A stretch of DNA of 64,000 nt from positions 4,271,162 through 4,335,161 of the forward strand of contig JBBCGH010000001.1 of NCBI GenBank assembly GCA_037200445.1, given 5' to 3'. This document shows positions 63,265 to 64,000 of this stretch, in pieces. The DNA is from Alphaproteobacteria bacterium. GTDB lineage: Bacteria > Pseudomonadota > Alphaproteobacteria > Rhizobiales > Xanthobacteraceae. Numbering within the stretch: position 1 is the stretch's first letter; each line of letters starts with the position of its first letter. Position numbers and translations under genes: made by a program. The notes under the pieces were generated by a model. That model was not told where the DNA came from. It searched no databases and saw nothing but the letters and a program-made list of their open reading frames with translations.

Positions 63265-63924
63265 GGGAAAATGACGTTAGCTGAATTCCACGCAGGCCTG
63301 AAGAGTATCTTAGATCTACAGGATCTTCGCTCACGACCATTCGACAGCGATGGCTCTCCTCTGAAGTGCAATATTTTTATTGTGGGCTCTAATCCTAGGA
63401 TGACGCTTGATAAGCCGTTTTTGAATTATTGGTCCAACGATACAGGCTTTAAGAAGAAGGACTTTATTGATGACTACATTGCTCAGAATGGCAAGCTGCA
63501 GCCAACGCGCTGCCAGATCGAAAAGATCATCACTCAGTTGGCGCGTTCGCGGCCACGAGGTGCGACCACCGATCGAAGCGGTCACATCCGACCAACCATC
63601 TTAGTTACAAATCTCTATCCCTACACGTCCACCGATGAGAAAAATCTTGAGAAGGGATTCAGAAAAGACGATGTGTTACGTTACCTGTTGCGAACGATCA
63701 AGCCCGACGCCGTCGTCGCTCACGGTAGCAAGGCAATGAGATTTTTTAAGAAAGAGTGCGAAAGAATAATTGATCTGGGCGAAAATATTCAAGAAGTTAC
63801 ATGGGGCTGTCGGCAAATTGGATTAGTCCACTCACATCATTTGCGCGCTCCTACTGACGTCGATTGGATTTGCGACGCCCTGACGATGCTCTTGCGGCGC
63901 AAGGCGGCGGTGCATGACGATTGA
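63253..63924 (+). CDS. Inserted AT-rich gene, uracil-DNA-glycosylase-like fold
   Basis: 223 residues from the ATG at 63253; an ATG at 63271 is possible. Motifs resemble the UDG superfamily: CNIFIVGSNPRMTL (GxNP loop), ILVTNLYPYTST, AVVAHGSKAMRFF and IGLVHSHHLRAP (His motif), all in order. The last residues RRKAAVHDD come from the repeat. It is clearly less GC-rich than its neighbours, with codons such as TTA and AGA that they avoid. It overlaps fdhD by 11 bp and mobA by 11 bp. The activity is not established. Confidence 0.8.
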   Translation: MRIEGKMTLAEFHAGLKSILDLQDLRSRPFDSDGSPLKCNIFIVGSNPRMTLDKPFLNYWSNDTGFKKKDFIDDYIAQNGKLQPTRCQIEKIITQLARSRPRGATTDRSGHIRPTILVTNLYPYTSTDEKNLEKGFRKDDVLRYLLRTIKPDAVVAHGSKAMRFFKKECERIIDLGENIQEVTWGCRQIGLVHSHHLRAPTDVDWICDALTMLLRRKAAVHDD

Positions 63925-63925
63925 G
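63895..63925 (+). repeat. Right copy of the 31-bp direct repeat
   Basis: It covers the last codons and stop of the inserted gene and the start codon of mobA (63914). Removing 63265-63925 or the equivalent would rejoin fdhD and mobA with their native 11-bp overlap. Confidence 0.93.
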
Positions 63926-64000
63926 ACCTTCGGCCTCGTCCTCGCGGGCGGGCTTGCGCGCCGCATGGGCGGCGGCGACAAGGCGCTGATCCGCATCGGC
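63914..64000 (+). CDS. mobA: Molybdenum cofactor guanylyltransferase MobA, cut by window end
   Basis: The first 29 codons, MTIETFGLVLAGGLARRMGG then GDKALIRIG, carry the nucleotide-binding GLVLAGGxxxRMGGxDK signature of MobA. It makes molybdopterin guanine dinucleotide, the cofactor of formate dehydrogenase. The native arrangement was probably fdhD-mobA overlapping by 11 bp. Confidence 0.93.
   Translation, partial: MTIETFGLVLAGGLARRMGGGDKALIRIG

Overview
The window is a high-GC chromosomal segment from an alphaproteobacterium. It most resembles the Hyphomicrobiales, in the Bradyrhizobium / Xanthobacteraceae style. The reasons are the abundance of TctC/Bug-type tripartite tricarboxylate receptors (six complete genes), the many short palindromic intergenic repeats (the GAGCATGATC...GATCATGCTC family, the GTCATCCCGG...CCGGGATGAC family and a family with CATCCTTCGAGACGC ends), the TPP-riboswitch/thiC unit, DUF2277 and DUF1254/DUF1214 genes, and twin-arginine substrates. 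No rRNA, tRNA, CRISPR array, integrase or transposase was recognised.

Layout. 0-4.2 kb: the end of a Ser/Thr kinase, a methyltransferase, a D-2-hydroxyacid dehydrogenase and a TauD-type dioxygenase. 4.3-8.3 kb: a hybrid histidine kinase directly followed by an IlvD-type dehydratase. 8.3-15 kb: a NitT/TauT-type binding protein, a SoxYZ-like carrier, a glutathione transferase and a complete tctC-tctB-tctA operon. 15.3-18.5 kb: an L,D-transpeptidase, a secreted protein and a thiamine-diphosphate (ThDP) enzyme. 18.6-24.1 kb is an accessory island: a 1123-residue secreted beta-propeller/RTX/FG-GAP protein, a decayed second copy of the 3' end of the ThDP enzyme gene, and an orphan contractile-tail sheath gene. 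24.1-28.5 kb: a PotABCD-like ABC transporter operon ending in a divergent hydroxyisourate-hydrolase-like gene. 28.8-33.1 kb: DUF1254/1214 protein, TPP riboswitch, unknown membrane protein, thiC and a terminator. 33.1-37.1 kb: small genes, a frameshifted Mrr-N-like gene and a gene-poor kilobase of repeats. 37.2-52.6 kb: binding proteins, two SDR enzymes, a Tat-exported amidohydrolase, hydrolases, four further TctC genes and a zinc peptidase. 52.8-58.9 kb: murein transglycosylase, NHL-repeat protein, a SelW-like gene with an in-frame TGA, a VapBC pair, EttA and a YdcZ-like transporter. 58.9-64 kb: a frameshifted enolase-superfamily gene with its TctC partner, a Doc-like toxin with an AbrB-type antitoxin, then fdhD and the start of mobA separated by an AT-rich inserted gene.

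Three observations stand out. First, 55717-55935 reads as a complete SelW/Rdx-family selenoprotein (CGSU) only if the in-frame TGA is decoded as selenocysteine, and a perfect 6-bp SECIS-like hairpin begins 15 nt after the TGA. Second, a 630-bp AT-rich segment carrying a uracil-DNA-glycosylase-like gene sits between fdhD and mobA, flanked by 31-bp direct repeats that rebuild both neighbours. Third, the accessory protein at 18.6-22.0 kb lies between a functional ThDP enzyme gene and a diverged, twice-frameshifted 471-bp copy of its 3' end, which overlaps the TTG start of the orphan sheath gene.
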